A model generated the notes under the pieces. It worked only from the letters and a program-made list of their open reading frames with translations, was not told where the DNA came from and did not search any database. A program made the position numbers and the translations under genes. Below, in pieces: positions 7,620 through 17,551 of a DNA stretch of 64,000 nt. Within the stretch, counting starts at the first letter, position 1, and each line of letters begins with the position of its first letter. This stretch comes from Blautia luti (GTDB lineage: Bacteria; Bacillota; Clostridia; Lachnospirales; Lachnospiraceae), in assembly GCF_033096465.1 (NCBI RefSeq), contig NZ_AP028156.1, positions 2,126,501 through 2,190,500 on the forward strand. The letters run 5' to 3'.

Positions 7620-10112
7620 TCATGCTTTTTTCTCCCCATAGATCAGAAACATAGGGGTAGGATTATAAAATTCGTCTTTTCGGGTATAAATGCGGCTGCT
7701 GATGCCAAGATCTATGGAAAATCTGTTTACCCCCAGTCTGCCCAGCGTTTCCAGATCCCAGGCAGGACGTACATAGGAACTGATGGGAAGCTGGCGCTTG
7801 ATCTCTTCGCATTCCTGCATCATGGCATCCCCTACTGTAAAATGCGCATGGTTGGAAGGAAGCCCTGAGGTATCTGCAAAATTATCTGCACCATAGTTGG
7901 CATCTGCATTGATCAGGATTCCGCCCGGTTTCAATACACGGATCCATTCTTTATATGCTCTGGCAGCATCCGGCAAGGTCCATGTCAGATTTCTGGACAC
8001 GATCACGTCAAAAGTCTCATCCGGGAAATCCGGATTCTCCGCATCCATAACTTCAAAAGTACAGGAAACGCCTTCTTCTTCTGCCAGTTCTCTGGAATGT
8101 GTGATCATATCCGGTGTCAGGTCAACCCCTGTCACTTCATGGCCCATTTTTGCCAGAAGGATACTGAAAAATCCGGCTCCGCAGCCTACGTCGAGAATCT
8201 TTAATTTTCCCTTTGAAAGTTTCGGTAAAAAAGTTTTCAGTTCTTTTTTCCATTTATCAGCCATATCACTGTGAAGCTCTGCTCTTCTTTGTTTCATAAA
8301 GCTGTCGCTTCTTTTTGTCCAGTAATTCGTGATCCTCTCTTTTCGCTCATCTTTTCTGGAACTGAATTTGCCATAAGCGATCATTGGACCCTCTTTTAAT
8401 ACCTGCAGGCTTGCCACCTGATAAAGGATCACGCCATTTAAATCTGAATAACTTCTTTCCAGAACATTTCCTTCGTAATCTTTCGTACATCCAAGATATT
8501 CGCCGACTTTAATAAGGTCTCCCGGCTTCTTCGTCGGATACCACAAACCAAACACACTTGAAGACTGATAACGCATCTCATCAATCTCCATCGGATAATA
8601 GGTGCTGTAATTTCTCAGTTCATTATAAACGCCAATGCAGCAGAGAATGTTGTGAACGTCTTTTCTTGTGGAATAAACTTCCTCCTGTGTCCATCCACCC
8701 ATCTGGCCTCTCTCGATCAGCACACTTGGGATTCCGCAGGAAGCCGCATAATTATAGGAACCACCGGAGGCTACATCAGACTTTACCATATAAGGTACAT
8801 CCGCCTGCTCTGCCATCTTTCTGGACATTACAGAAACATCCGCATCTGCGCGTCCTGCATAATAAATGTATGGTGTCAGTTCTTCATAGTCATCTCCGCT
8901 GTGAATATCAATATAGAAATCTGCCTCACTGTGCAAAGACTGCGCCACTGCATAGGCCAGGCGTTCCATTCTGGTTCCTTTCGGGTTTCCCGGGAAAACA
9001 CGGTTCAGGTTCTTATTATCTTCCCTGCAGATACTGCCACTTCGTTCTTCAAACTCTCTTCGACAGACTGTTTTCACAATGATCACCCTGCCATTGATCT
9101 TCTCCGGTTTCAGATTCTCAGCCAGTTCTATAGCTGCCTGAATTCCCACATGTTCTCCTGCGTGGACTGCTGCAGTGATCAGAACTGTTTTGCCCGGATT
9201 CTTTCCGCAGATCACGGTATACGGAAGTGCAAACTCTCCACCGCCAAGTTTGAGAAATCCGTTCTTTTTGGTACCTGGTGCAGTACAGAGCGAATCCAGC
9301 TCCTGTACAGCTTTCTCTTTTTCATCTGCGTTTCGATTCCAGATATCCTCTCCTTGTCTTACTGCACTGATCATAAACATCGGAGTAGAATGATAGTTCA
9401 GTTTCTCCTCCTGGCTCCACACACGCTTCCAGATTTCTGTGTCCACCGCCACAGACGAAAAACCATTTTCCTTTAACAGCTTTCTGTCCCAGGACGGTCT
9501 GTTAATGGCAGAAAGAGGCATCTGCAGTGCAATCTTCTCCATTCTGTCAATATCCGTACATAGATAATGATCATCCAGATTCTCACTCTCCACACTCTTT
9601 CTGTCCTCTTCATAAGACTGGCGCTTCTCTTCATCATAAAGATATCCGTACCAGTTCGCATCAAAATTAAGCAGCTTACCGCCCGGTTTCAGAACACGGC
9701 ACCATTCTTTGTACGCCCTTTCAGGATTCTTCAGATTCCAAGTCAGATTTCTGCTGATCACAACATCAAACATATCATCTTCAAACTCCAGATTCTGCGC
9801 ATCCATTTTATAAAACTTAATATTTCTGCAAAGCTCCCCTGCATTCTTCTTTGCAGTATCCAGCATCTCCTGCGTATAGTCTACCGCAGTAACCTGATAC
9901 CCCGCTTCTGCCAGAATAACAGGAAAAAAGCCAGGACCTGTACCGATATCCAGAATCTTCAGCTCCTCTTTCGCTTTCTCCGGAAACTGACTCTTTAACA
10001 CCTCCAGCCAGGCCTCTTTCTGCATACCGTTCAATTCTTTATGATTTACCTCTGAATACCCCTCCGCACGGGTAGTCCAGTAACTCTCAATCTCTGATAA
10101 TAAATCCTTCAA
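7620..10112 (-). CDS. Methyltransferase - AstE/AspA-type zinc deacylase - methyltransferase fusion
   Basis: Three domains in one chain. Numbered from the ATG at 10148: an N-terminal class I SAM methyltransferase (about 20-265, ILDIGTGPGFF, DAQNLEFEDDMFDVVISRNL); a middle succinylglutamate desuccinylase/aspartoacylase (M14-like) domain (about 295-595) with zinc-site VHAGEH, NKNLNRVFPG, YIDIHSGD and VLIERG; and a second methyltransferase (about 605-842, ILDVGCGAGFF). The two methyltransferases are clear duplicates (SRNLTWNLKNPERAYKEW versus SRNLTWTLPDAARAYKEW). Substrate unknown. The ATG at 10148 lies only eight bases after the -10 and lacks a ribosome site. A TTG at 10112 with GGAGGG eight bases upstream is the better start (830 residues). 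It is a single-gene unit with its own promoter and terminator. Confidence 0.85.
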   Translation of the reverse strand: MKDLLSEIESYWTTRAEGYSEVNHKELNGMQKEAWLEVLKSQFPEKAKEELKILDIGTGPGFFPVILAEAGYQVTAVDYTQEMLDTAKKNAGELCRNIKFYKMDAQNLEFEDDMFDVVISRNLTWNLKNPERAYKEWCRVLKPGGKLLNFDANWYGYLYDEEKRQSYEEDRKSVESENLDDHYLCTDIDRMEKIALQMPLSAINRPSWDRKLLKENGFSSVAVDTEIWKRVWSQEEKLNYHSTPMFMISAVRQGEDIWNRNADEKEKAVQELDSLCTAPGTKKNGFLKLGGGEFALPYTVICGKNPGKTVLITAAVHAGEHVGIQAAIELAENLKPEKINGRVIIVKTVCRREFEERSGSICREDNKNLNRVFPGNPKGTRMERLAYAVAQSLHSEADFYIDIHSGDDYEELTPYIYYAGRADADVSVMSRKMAEQADVPYMVKSDVASGGSYNYAASCGIPSVLIERGQMGGWTQEEVYSTRKDVHNILCCIGVYNELRNYSTYYPMEIDEMRYQSSSVFGLWYPTKKPGDLIKVGEYLGCTKDYEGNVLERSYSDLNGVILYQVASLQVLKEGPMIAYGKFSSRKDERKERITNYWTKRSDSFMKQRRAELHSDMADKWKKELKTFLPKLSKGKLKILDVGCGAGFFSILLAKMGHEVTGVDLTPDMITHSRELAEEEGVSCTFEVMDAENPDFPDETFDVIVSRNLTWTLPDAARAYKEWIRVLKPGGILINADANYGADNFADTSGLPSNHAHFTVGDAMMQECEEIKRQLPISSYVRPAWDLETLGRLGVNRFSIDLGISSRIYTRKDEFYNPTPMFLIYGEKKA

Positions 10113-10156
10113 TCTATAATCCCTCCGCTTTCGCCTTTTTTCCTTCATTTGACAAG

Positions 10157-10185
10157 ATTATAACAAACTCCCCTCCTGCCAGCAA
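10157..10185 (-). promoter_or_regulatory. Promoter of the methyltransferase fusion gene
   Basis: On the minus strand, TTGCTG (10180-10185), 17 bases and TATAAT (10157-10162). The predicted start site falls next to the ATG at 10148, which argues for the downstream TTG start. Confidence 0.65.
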
Positions 10186-10310
10186 GCCTACCCGGGGGAT
10201 ATAAATTTATGATATTCGCCAATACCAGCCAGACAGAAAAATATTTATCTTAGTGCCCGAAACCGTACCTGAAACAAATATTTTTCTTCCCGGCGTGTCC
10301 CTTTTAGTAA

Positions 10311-10350
10311 TAAAAAACTGCCATACAGGAATCTCTCCCCATATAGCAGT
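10311..10350 (-). terminator. Intrinsic terminator after pflA
   Basis: On the minus strand ACTGCTATA pairs with TATGGCAGT (one G-T pair) and is followed by TTTTTTATT, beginning 16 bases after the pflA stop codon. Confidence 0.75.
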
Positions 10351-10366
10351 CTCATTTTTTATTTCT

Positions 10367-11122
10367 TTAAATAGCTCCAAGAATCCTCCGGGCATTATCA
10401 ACTCTCTCCTGCGTCGGCGGATTAACCCCCTCCAGTGGATAAGAAAGCCCCAGATTCTCCCATTTAAACTTACCAAGCGTATGATAAGGGAGCACCTCCA
10501 CTCTCTCCACATTGGAAAGAGTATGGATAAAATCAGCTAACCGGTGCAGATATTCATCCTTATCACTTCCACCAGGCACAAGCACATGTCTGATCCATAC
10601 AGGCTTCTTCATATCAGAAAGCTCACGTGCCATCGCAAGAATATTCTTATTAGAATGACCGGTAAGCTTAATATGCTCCTGCTCGTCAATCTGCTTGATA
10701 TCCAACATTACAAGATCTGTATACTTCATAAGTTCCAGCCATTTGGAATGCCACGGTTCCTGCTCAGTAAAAGGATTTCCACTGGTGTCAAGATTCGTAT
10801 GCACGCCCTGTGCTTTTGCTTTCTTAAAAAGCTCTGTAAGAAAATCTATCTGAAGCAATGGCTCACCACCACTTACAGTGATACCGCCTTTATTACCCCA
10901 GTAACCCTTATAACGCAAAGCTTTCTTCAGAAGCTCATCTGCAGTATAAAGCTCACCTTGGTTCATCTTCCAGGTATCCGGATTATGGCAGAACTGGCAT
11001 CTCATGGCACAGCCGCTTAAAAAGATCACATATCTTACTCCGGGTCCGTCAACGGACCCGAAGCTCTCTAAAGAATGAACATAGCCTTTTATCTGTTTAT
11101 TATCCATTATATCATCATCCAT
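10367..11122 (-). CDS. pflA: Pyruvate formate-lyase activating enzyme
   Basis: This 251-residue radical SAM enzyme abstracts a hydrogen from pyruvate formate-lyase to make its glycyl radical. The [4Fe-4S]-binding CxxxCxxC is visible as SGCAMRCQFCHNPDTW, preceded by the family start HSLESFGSVDGPGVRYVIF. ITVSGGEPLLQ is the SAM-binding GGE motif. It starts three bases after the pflB stop codon and ends in a terminator, so it forms a two-gene operon with pflB. The ATG five codons later (MDNKQIKG) is an alternative start; neither has a strong ribosome site, consistent with translational coupling. Confidence 0.97.
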   Translation of the reverse strand: MDDDIMDNKQIKGYVHSLESFGSVDGPGVRYVIFLSGCAMRCQFCHNPDTWKMNQGELYTADELLKKALRYKGYWGNKGGITVSGGEPLLQIDFLTELFKKAKAQGVHTNLDTSGNPFTEQEPWHSKWLELMKYTDLVMLDIKQIDEQEHIKLTGHSNKNILAMARELSDMKKPVWIRHVLVPGGSDKDEYLHRLADFIHTLSNVERVEVLPYHTLGKFKWENLGLSYPLEGVNPPTQERVDNARRILGAI

Positions 11123-11125
11123 TAA

Positions 11126-13381
11126 TTACATTCTGTCGTGGCAGGTTCTGGCAATAACATCTAACTGCTGCTCTCTTGTAAGGTCGATGAACTTAACAGC
11201 ATATCCGGATACACGGATTGTGAAGTTTGCATACTCTTCTTTTTCCGGATGTTCCATAGCGTCGATCAGTTTCTCTTTACCAAATACGTTTACATTGAGG
11301 TGATGAGCACCCTGATCAAAGTATCCGTCAAGTACATGTACCAGATTCTCTGAACGCTCGTCATCACTGTGTCCCAGAGCATCAGGATTGATTGTCTGAG
11401 TATTGGAGATACCGTCAAGAGCATCTTCATAGTCAAGCTTAGCAACAGAGTTCAGGGAAGCAAGAAGACCGTTCTGCTCTGCTCCGTAAGATGGGTTTGC
11501 ACCAGGTGCAAGAGGTTCCCCTGCTTTTCTTCCATCCGGAAGAGATCCTGTAGCCTTACCATAAACAACGTTGGAAGTAATAGTAAGGATAGATGTGGTT
11601 GGCTTGGAATCACGGTAAGTATGGATGTGTTTCAGTTTCTCAAGGAATGTAGACAGAAGAGTTGTTGCAATCTCGTCTGCTCTGTCATCATCATTACCAT
11701 AACGTGGGAAGTCACCCTCAACCTGGAAATCTGTTGTAATGCCGTCTTCATCGCGGATAGCTTTAACTTTTGCATATTTGATAGCGGACAGGGAGTCTAC
11801 TACATGAGAGAATCCTGCGATACCTGTTGCGAAAGAACGCTCAACCTTTGTATCGATCAGAGCCATCTCTGCAGCTTCATAGTAGTATTTGTCATGCATG
11901 TAGTGGATCATGTTCAGTGTTCCGACATACAGATGAGCCAGCCAGTCCATCATTTTATCATATTTTGCAATTACTTCATCATAGTCAAGATATTCAGAAG
12001 TGATCGGCTGATAGTTTGGTCCTACCTGCTGTTTTGTCTTCTCATCAACACCGCCGTTAATCGCGTAAAGAAGGCATTTTGCAAGGTTTGCACGAGCGCC
12101 GAAGAACTGCATCTCTTTACCTGTCTCTGTAGCAGATACACAGCAGCAGATGCTGTAGTCATCGCCCCATACCGGACGCATAACATCATCATTCTCATAC
12201 TGAACAGAACTTGTTGTAACAGAAATATTTGCAGCATATTTCTTGAAGTTCTCAGGCAGTCTTGAAGAATAAAGTACTGTAAGGTTTGGTTCCGGAGCCG
12301 GTCCCATATCTTCCAGTGTGTGCAGGAAACGATAGTCGTTCTTTGTTACCATGGAACGTCCGTCCTGTCCCATACCTGCTACTTCCAGAGTTGCCCATAC
12401 CGGGTCACCGGAGAATAACTGGTTGTAAGAAGGAATACGTGCAAATTTAACCATACGGAATTTCATTACCATGTGGTCAACAAGCTCCTGAGCTTCTTTC
12501 TCTGTAAGAGTTCCGTTCTGAAGATCTCTTTCAATATAAATATCAAGGAATGTGGAAATACGTCCGACACTCATTGCAGCACCGTTCTGAGTTTTGATGG
12601 CTGCAAGATATCCGAAGTACAGCCACTGGAAAGCTTCTCTTGCATCTTTGGCCGGTTTGGAGATATCATATCCATAAGATTCAGCCATAACTTTCATGCC
12701 CTTCAGAGCACGGATCTGATCAGCGATCTCTTCACGAAGCTGGAAGTCATAACGTCTCATACCCTGACGGTCGCATGCTGCGAAGTCTTTCTGTTTTCCT
12801 TCGATCAGAGCGTCGATTCCGTACAGAGCCACACGTCTGTAGTCGCCAACGATACGTCCACGTCCGTAAGTATCCGGAAGACCTGTAAGGATCTTGTTGT
12901 GACGTGCTACTTTCATCTCAGGTGTGTAGATATCAAATACACCCTGGTTGTGAGTTTTAAATTCATAGTTGTGGAAAACATCTTTAATCTTGTCACTTAC
13001 TTTATATCCGTAAGTTTCACAAGCCTGCTCTGCCATTTTGATACCGCCGTATGGCATGAAAGCACGTTTCAGAGGTTTATCTGTCTGAAGACCAACAACT
13101 TTTTCAAGGTCTTTTGTTTCTTCATCAATATATCCGGGACCATATGCTGTCAGAGATGTAACTACCTCTGTCTCCATATCAAGAACTCCGCCTTTGGCAC
13201 GTTCTTCTTTCTGAAGTGCCTGGAGCTTGCCCCACAGTTTGTTTGTAGCTTCTGTAGGTCCTTCCAGGAAAGAAGCATCACCGTCATATGGTGTATAGTT
13301 CATTCCAATAAAGTTACGTACATCGATTTTTTCTTTCCAACGGTTGCCCTTAAAGCCATTCCACTGTTCGAAATTTTTCAT
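11126..13381 (-). CDS. pflB: Formate C-acetyltransferase (pyruvate formate-lyase)
   Basis: This 751-residue glycyl radical enzyme cleaves pyruvate with CoA to acetyl-CoA and formate under anaerobic conditions. The active-site cysteines are in [21 protein letters not shown] and the glycyl-radical loop near the C-terminus is [25 protein letters not shown] and [15 protein letters not shown] are further family landmarks. The start at 13381 ([12 protein letters not shown]) has AGAGG at good spacing; the 14-codon upstream extension is not needed. It is cotranscribed with pflA. It feeds mixed-acid fermentation alongside the pyruvate:ferredoxin oxidoreductase encoded at 45.7-49.3 kb. Confidence 0.98.
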   Translation of the reverse strand: MKNFEQWNGFKGNRWKEKIDVRNFIGMNYTPYDGDASFLEGPTEATNKLWGKLQALQKEERAKGGVLDMETEVVTSLTAYGPGYIDEETKDLEKVVGLQTDKPLKRAFMPYGGIKMAEQACETYGYKVSDKIKDVFHNYEFKTHNQGVFDIYTPEMKVARHNKILTGLPDTYGRGRIVGDYRRVALYGIDALIEGKQKDFAACDRQGMRRYDFQLREEIADQIRALKGMKVMAESYGYDISKPAKDAREAFQWLYFGYLAAIKTQNGAAMSVGRISTFLDIYIERDLQNGTLTEKEAQELVDHMVMKFRMVKFARIPSYNQLFSGDPVWATLEVAGMGQDGRSMVTKNDYRFLHTLEDMGPAPEPNLTVLYSSRLPENFKKYAANISVTTSSVQYENDDVMRPVWGDDYSICCCVSATETGKEMQFFGARANLAKCLLYAINGGVDEKTKQQVGPNYQPITSEYLDYDEVIAKYDKMMDWLAHLYVGTLNMIHYMHDKYYYEAAEMALIDTKVERSFATGIAGFSHVVDSLSAIKYAKVKAIRDEDGITTDFQVEGDFPRYGNDDDRADEIATTLLSTFLEKLKHIHTYRDSKPTTSILTITSNVVYGKATGSLPDGRKAGEPLAPGANPSYGAEQNGLLASLNSVAKLDYEDALDGISNTQTINPDALGHSDDERSENLVHVLDGYFDQGAHHLNVNVFGKEKLIDAMEHPEKEEYANFTIRVSGYAVKFIDLTREQQLDVIARTCHDRM

Positions 13382-13465
13382 TCTTTTACCTCTTTCTCTA
13401 AAATATTTCCGCGCATCTCTCACTGGTCTGGAGTGAGATAATAAAATGTAAATTGTACTTATTTA

Positions 13466-13481
13466 GGACAATTTTCTGTCC
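13466..13481. promoter_or_regulatory. Short inverted repeat upstream of pflB (possible operator)
   Basis: GGACA-ATTTTC-TGTCC, a 5-6-5 inverted repeat, lies about 85 bases upstream of the pflB start in the 404-base gap between pflB and leuA. Besides this and the leuA terminator I see nothing else clear in the gap. The only pflB promoter candidate (TGGACA, 19 bases, TACAAT) overlaps the repeat. It is not a Rex-type TTGTGA-N6-TCACAA site. Confidence 0.3.
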
Positions 13482-13631
13482 ATGCTGTCAGTATACGTAA
13501 ACATGAGTGTTATGTCAATTAATTTCCTTTATGATTTTAATTAAATACAATTCTGATAGCTTTTCATCGGAGTTTGCTTCTTTATTGTACTTTATCGCGT
13601 ACATTAAGACTTTCTTGTATTTTTATAAATA

Positions 13632-13677
13632 CAAAAAAATACCGGTCAGGAAGTCCTCTGGACAATCTGACCGGTAT
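13632..13677 (-). terminator. Intrinsic terminator after leuA
   Basis: On the minus strand ATACCGGTCAG...CTGACCGGTAT forms a strong stem followed by TTTTTTTG. It begins about 110 bases after the leuA stop codon. Confidence 0.85.
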
Positions 13678-13786
13678 CTAATTTTTGATATTTTATGTAA
13701 ACTATATTATCCCCTGCCAAGCGGATATTAGCCTGACCTGCAGAAGTCAAAAAACAGCAGAAAAGAATCGGGCGTGTCGGAACAAT

Positions 13787-15442
13787 CTAACGGTTATTGA
13801 TCGCTGTTACAAGTGCATCAATAGATGCGCGAATGATATCCGCGTCTACTCCTGCACCCCAGGCAAGCGTTCCATCCGGCTTTTTGATACCGACATAAGC
13901 AATAGCTTTGGAACTTGAACTGCGCTCCAGCGCATGCTCCTGATATGTTTCCAGGGAATATTTCAGCTCATATGCCTTCTTCAGTGCATTGCTGACTGCA
14001 TCAAGACGTCCGTTACCGGATGCTTCTGTAGTGATTGTCTTTCCGCGGAAAGTAGAGGTAACTTTTGTTACAATACCGCCATCTTTCTGCTGGAAATGTA
14101 CTTCATTGATGCTGTACGGTTCTGTGATATTCTCAAAGGTCTGTTTAAACAGATTGAAAATTTCGTCAGGATGAAGCTCTTTATGTTTGTGGTCTGAAAC
14201 AGCTTTTGTGGCATATCCCATTGCCTCACGCATTTTCGGAGGAAGGTTAAGACCGAATTTGGTCTCAAGGATATATCCCACGCCACCTTTACCGGACTGG
14301 CTGTTGATGCGGATAACATCTGCGTCATAATTTCTTCCCACATCTGTCGGGTCAATCGGAAGATACGGAACATTCCAGTGATCCGGATCCTTGTCATCTC
14401 TCCAGTGCATACCCTTGGCAATTGCATCCTGATGAGAGCCGGAAAATGCGGCAAATACAAGTGCACCACTGTACGGACTTCTTTCGCCTACTTTCATTCC
14501 GGTACATTCTTCATATATTTCACATATATGCGGCATATCAGAGAAGTCAAGTTTTGGATCTACACCCTGAGAATACATATTCATACCAAGTGTAACAATA
14601 TCTACATTTCCGGTACGCTCACCGTTTCCGAACAGAGTACCCTCGATTCTGTCTGCACCTGCAAGTAATCCCATTTCAGAATCTGCAACACCGCATCCTC
14701 TGTCATTGTGCGGATGGAGAGATACGATTACATTCTCGCGGTATTTCAGATTTTCACACATATATTCTACCTGGCTTGCATATACATGCGGCATGGAATG
14801 CTGTACAGTTACAGGCAGATTGATGATGCATTTGTTATCTGCTGTAGGCTGCCATACATCAAGAACTGCATTGCATACTTCCAGAGCGTATTCCGGTTCT
14901 GTGCCTGTAAAGCTTTCAGGGCTGTACTCAAACTGGAAATTTCCTTCTGTTTCATCAGCCAGTTTCTTTAATAATGCGGCACCATCCACTGCAATCTTTA
15001 AGATTTCTTCTTTGGATTTCTTAAATACCTGTTCTCTCTGAGCTACAGAGGTGGAATTGTACACATGTACAATTGCCTTTGGTGCGCCTTTGACAGCTTC
15101 AAAAGTTTTGCGGATGATATGCTCTCTGGCCTGAGTCAGAACCTGAATAGTTACATCCTGTGGAATCAGATTCTGCTCGATCAGGGTACGCAGAAATTCA
15201 TATTCTGTTTCAGAAGCAGCCGGGAAACCTACTTCGATTTCTTTAAAACCAATTTTTACAAGAAGTTTGAAGAATTCAATTTTCTGTTCCAGACTCATCG
15301 GGATTACCAGGGCCTGGTTTCCATCACGAAGATCTACGGAACACCAGATCGGTGCATTGTCTACATATTCCTTTTCTGCCCATTTCATGCATTTGACCGG
15401 CGGCATGAAATATTGTCTCTGATACTTGCTTGGATTCATCAT
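13787..15442 (-). CDS. leuA: 2-isopropylmalate synthase
   Basis: This 551-residue enzyme condenses 2-ketoisovalerate with acetyl-CoA in the first committed step of leucine synthesis. The N-terminal HMGL-like TIM barrel shows APIWCSVDLRDGNQAL and the metal-binding SLHPHNDRGCGVADSEMG. ERTGNVDIVTLGMN follows, and the C-terminal LeuA regulatory (dimerisation) domain ends SIDALVTAINNR. The N-terminal WAEKEYVDNAPIW and the length point to the longer LeuA2-type group. GGAGG lies nine bases before the ATG at 15442; a second ATG follows directly. A Leu-type T-box leader lies upstream. No leuBCD genes are adjacent. Confidence 0.96.
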   Translation of the reverse strand: MMNPSKYQRQYFMPPVKCMKWAEKEYVDNAPIWCSVDLRDGNQALVIPMSLEQKIEFFKLLVKIGFKEIEVGFPAASETEYEFLRTLIEQNLIPQDVTIQVLTQAREHIIRKTFEAVKGAPKAIVHVYNSTSVAQREQVFKKSKEEILKIAVDGAALLKKLADETEGNFQFEYSPESFTGTEPEYALEVCNAVLDVWQPTADNKCIINLPVTVQHSMPHVYASQVEYMCENLKYRENVIVSLHPHNDRGCGVADSEMGLLAGADRIEGTLFGNGERTGNVDIVTLGMNMYSQGVDPKLDFSDMPHICEIYEECTGMKVGERSPYSGALVFAAFSGSHQDAIAKGMHWRDDKDPDHWNVPYLPIDPTDVGRNYDADVIRINSQSGKGGVGYILETKFGLNLPPKMREAMGYATKAVSDHKHKELHPDEIFNLFKQTFENITEPYSINEVHFQQKDGGIVTKVTSTFRGKTITTEASGNGRLDAVSNALKKAYELKYSLETYQEHALERSSSSKAIAYVGIKKPDGTLAWGAGVDADIIRASIDALVTAINNR

Positions 15443-15540
15443 TTTTCTCTTCCTCCATATGTATAATATATAAATATTGTGTTTGTCTCACGGGTTGGAT
15501 CCGATGCCATGTTTTACCACCTGCTTCGGATAAATGACAT

Positions 15541-15800
15541 AAAAAAATCTCTCATCCCCGCAGACTTATCTGCAAGAGACGAAAGATAAAATATCTTACG
15601 CGGTACCACTCTTATTTATGAACTACGTCATACCCTCATGGGATACGGAATGAAGCATCATTCTTATATCCTCTCCATATAACGGTGGACACCGTCTGCA
15701 CCTACTCTCATTAAGATTTCAGACAGCTACTCAAAGGCGAGTTCCACAATTTCCTTCCACTGCTTCTCAGCTGCCAGCAGTTCTCTGTGCTCCGGGCCAT
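15541..15800 (-). promoter_or_regulatory. T-box riboswitch leader of leuA (Leu specifier)
   Basis: On the minus strand the T-box core AGTGGTACCGCG is at 15599-15610, with a terminator hairpin and T run ending at 15541. The stem I region carries an AGAGAA motif. A CTC triplet (15739-15741, within GGAACTCGCC) sits in specifier position and would decode Leu; this is inferred. The promoter further upstream is not clear. The gap 15443-15876 holds this leader only. Confidence 0.88.
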
Positions 15801-15876
15801 GTGTACTATTCCTTATCATTGCATTTATACTATTCAATTCTTAATTTGATGCTGAAGTCTTTAACTAAAACTTCAG

Positions 15877-15950
15877 TCGGGGCAACAGGATTTGAACCTG
15901 CGACCTCACGGCCCCCAGCCGTGCGCGCTACCAAGCTACGCCATACCCCG
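15877..15950 (-). tRNA. tRNA-Pro (GGG anticodon)
   Basis: The minus strand folds as a full cloverleaf: acceptor arms CGGGGTA and TGCCCCG, an anticodon stem CACGG/CCGTG around the loop CTGGGGG (anticodon GGG), and a T arm containing GGTTCAAATCC. The discriminator base is A at 15877 and CCA is not encoded. Confidence 0.95.
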
Positions 15951-16039
15951 TAACGAAATAAATTATATCAAATGTCCAGAAACATTTCAACTGTTTTTTC
16001 CGAAATAATATAGTGAAAATAAAACCCTGTAAAATACGC

Positions 16040-16075
16040 AGAGCGTCCAGCCGATTTCCATCTGCCAGACGCTCC
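16040..16075 (-). terminator. Terminator-like hairpin after the DUF1015 gene
   Basis: A 12-bp stem with some G-T pairs (minus strand GGAGCGTCTGGC with GCTGGACGCTCT), followed by GCGTATTTTAC. It begins 24 bases after the stop codon; the T run is weak. Confidence 0.6.
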
Positions 16076-16098
16076 GTAAAACTCCGCATGGTTGTATC

Positions 16099-17340
16099 TT
16101 ATAATTTATGTATAAATAATCCACTCCTGAGTTTCGGTTCAAACCAGGTGGATTTCGGAGGCATCAGTCTGCCCTCGTCTGCAATCTGCATCAGATCTAC
16201 CATGGAAGTGGGATACATGACAAATGCCACGCCGCCTGTCTGGTCTGCCATTCTGGCCAGTTCTGCTGCTTTATGGTTTCCACCCACAAAAGAAATTCTC
16301 TGGTCTGTCCGCGGATCTTTGATTCCCAATACAGGACTCAATACCTTGTCCTGAAGGATAGATACATCCAGCTGCTCCACTACATCCTTCTTATCATAAA
16401 CATCCTGCCACGCTTTCAGATGATACCACTGTCCATCCACATACATTCCCATACAGTGCTTTTCTACCGGCTTACATGGAAATCCCGGCATCAGCATCAG
16501 TTCAAAATTGAATTTAAGTGCTCCCAGAAATGCCTTGACTGTCAGACCATTCAGATCTTTTACCACACGATTATACGGAAGGATGCACAGCTGATCATAA
16601 GGAAAAACTACAGACAGGAAAAAATTGAATTCTTCTTTTCCCGTAAATCCTGGATTCTCTTCTCTTCGTTTCAGCCCTACTTTTACCGCAGAAGCAGCAC
16701 GATGATGGCCATCTGCAATATATAAAGAATCGATCCCTGCAAACTCTTCGCAGATCTGCGCTGTTACTTCCGGTGCATCGATCACCCAGACCCGATGTGC
16801 CACCTCATCCTCTTCTGTAAAATCATACGCTGCAGGATGCTCTGCTTTCCACTGCTCCATCAGTGCAAGCAGACTCTGTGGATATCTGCAGGCCAGAAAG
16901 ATCGGTCCTGTATTAGCATTACAGCTGTCCACATGATGAATTCTATCCTGCTCTTTGTCCTCTCTGGTGAGCTCATGTTTCTTTACGATTCCATTTATAT
17001 AATCATCTATGGAGCTGCAACCCACAATTCCTGACTGGGTTCTGCCTTTTCTTACCAATTCATAAATATAATAACACGGGGTATCATCCTGGATCAGGAT
17101 TCCCTCTTTTTCCATGTTCTGAAGATTTTCTCTTGCTTTGTCGTAAACCCCTTCATCGTACAGATCAATGTCCGGTTCCAGATCCATCTCTGCTCTGTCC
17201 ACATGAAGAAAAGATAATTGATTCTTCTCTCCAATCTGACGCGCTTCTTCCCTGTTTACCACATCATAAGGAAGCGCGGCTACTGCTGCCGCTTTTTCCG
17301 ACGTGGGGCGAAGTGCTTTAAATGCCTGAAATACCGCCAT
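16099..17340 (-). CDS. DUF1015 family protein
   Basis: This 413-residue soluble protein matches the DUF1015 family by its N-terminal FKALRPTSEKAAAVAALPYDVVN, the central KKHELTREDKEQDRIHHVDSC stretch with NTGPIFL, and the SLYIADGHHRAASAVK segment. The family is widespread in anaerobes and its biochemical role is not established; links to serine metabolism have been proposed from gene neighbourhoods. GGAGGG five bases before the ATG at 17340 fixes the start. It is transcribed divergently from ygeX, sharing a 211-base intergenic region with two promoters, and ends in a hairpin. Confidence 0.85.
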   Translation of the reverse strand: MAVFQAFKALRPTSEKAAAVAALPYDVVNREEARQIGEKNQLSFLHVDRAEMDLEPDIDLYDEGVYDKARENLQNMEKEGILIQDDTPCYYIYELVRKGRTQSGIVGCSSIDDYINGIVKKHELTREDKEQDRIHHVDSCNANTGPIFLACRYPQSLLALMEQWKAEHPAAYDFTEEDEVAHRVWVIDAPEVTAQICEEFAGIDSLYIADGHHRAASAVKVGLKRREENPGFTGKEEFNFFLSVVFPYDQLCILPYNRVVKDLNGLTVKAFLGALKFNFELMLMPGFPCKPVEKHCMGMYVDGQWYHLKAWQDVYDKKDVVEQLDVSILQDKVLSPVLGIKDPRTDQRISFVGGNHKAAELARMADQTGGVAFVMYPTSMVDLMQIADEGRLMPPKSTWFEPKLRSGLFIHKL

Positions 17341-17398
17341 GGTATTCCCTCCTCTCCCTGCTTCTCCCTTCCGGAGAAACCTGCTGTTTTTCTGATAT

Positions 17399-17427
17399 AT
17401 TCTATCATACTTCTATAAGGATGGCAA
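17399..17427 (-). promoter_or_regulatory. Promoter of the DUF1015 gene
   Basis: On the minus strand, TTGCCA (17422-17427), 17 bases and TAGAAT (17399-17404). Confidence 0.6.
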
Positions 17428-17475
17428 CGTTCCTAATATTTTTTTGAAATACCTAAAAAATTTTGTATATTTCTA

Positions 17476-17503
17476 TTGCAAAATTACAAATATATGTTAT
17501 GAT
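17476..17503 (+). promoter_or_regulatory. Promoter of the ygeX unit
   Basis: TTGCAA (17476-17481), 16 bases and TATGAT (17498-17503), about 45 bases before the ygeX start. The -35 context CTATTGCAA resembles that of the ssnA promoter. Confidence 0.55.
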
Positions 17504-17551
17504 AGTTTTAGAAATTATTCATCGACAAGCATTTTTAAGGGAGGTCATTTT

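Noticed and set aside
10207..10540. Small open frames on both strands around the pflA end
   Set aside because: They overlap the pflA terminator or the pflA gene itself and lack ribosome sites.
12473..13441. Long open frame (322 codons) on the plus strand opposite pflB
   Set aside because: It is antisense to a clear pflB, has no ribosome site and a Cys/Phe/Ser-rich composition typical of reverse-frame shadows.
13466..13500. Rex or CRP/FNR operator at pflB
   Set aside because: The repeat GGACA-N6-TGTCC does not match TTGTGA-N6-TCACAA or TTGAT-N4-ATCAA.
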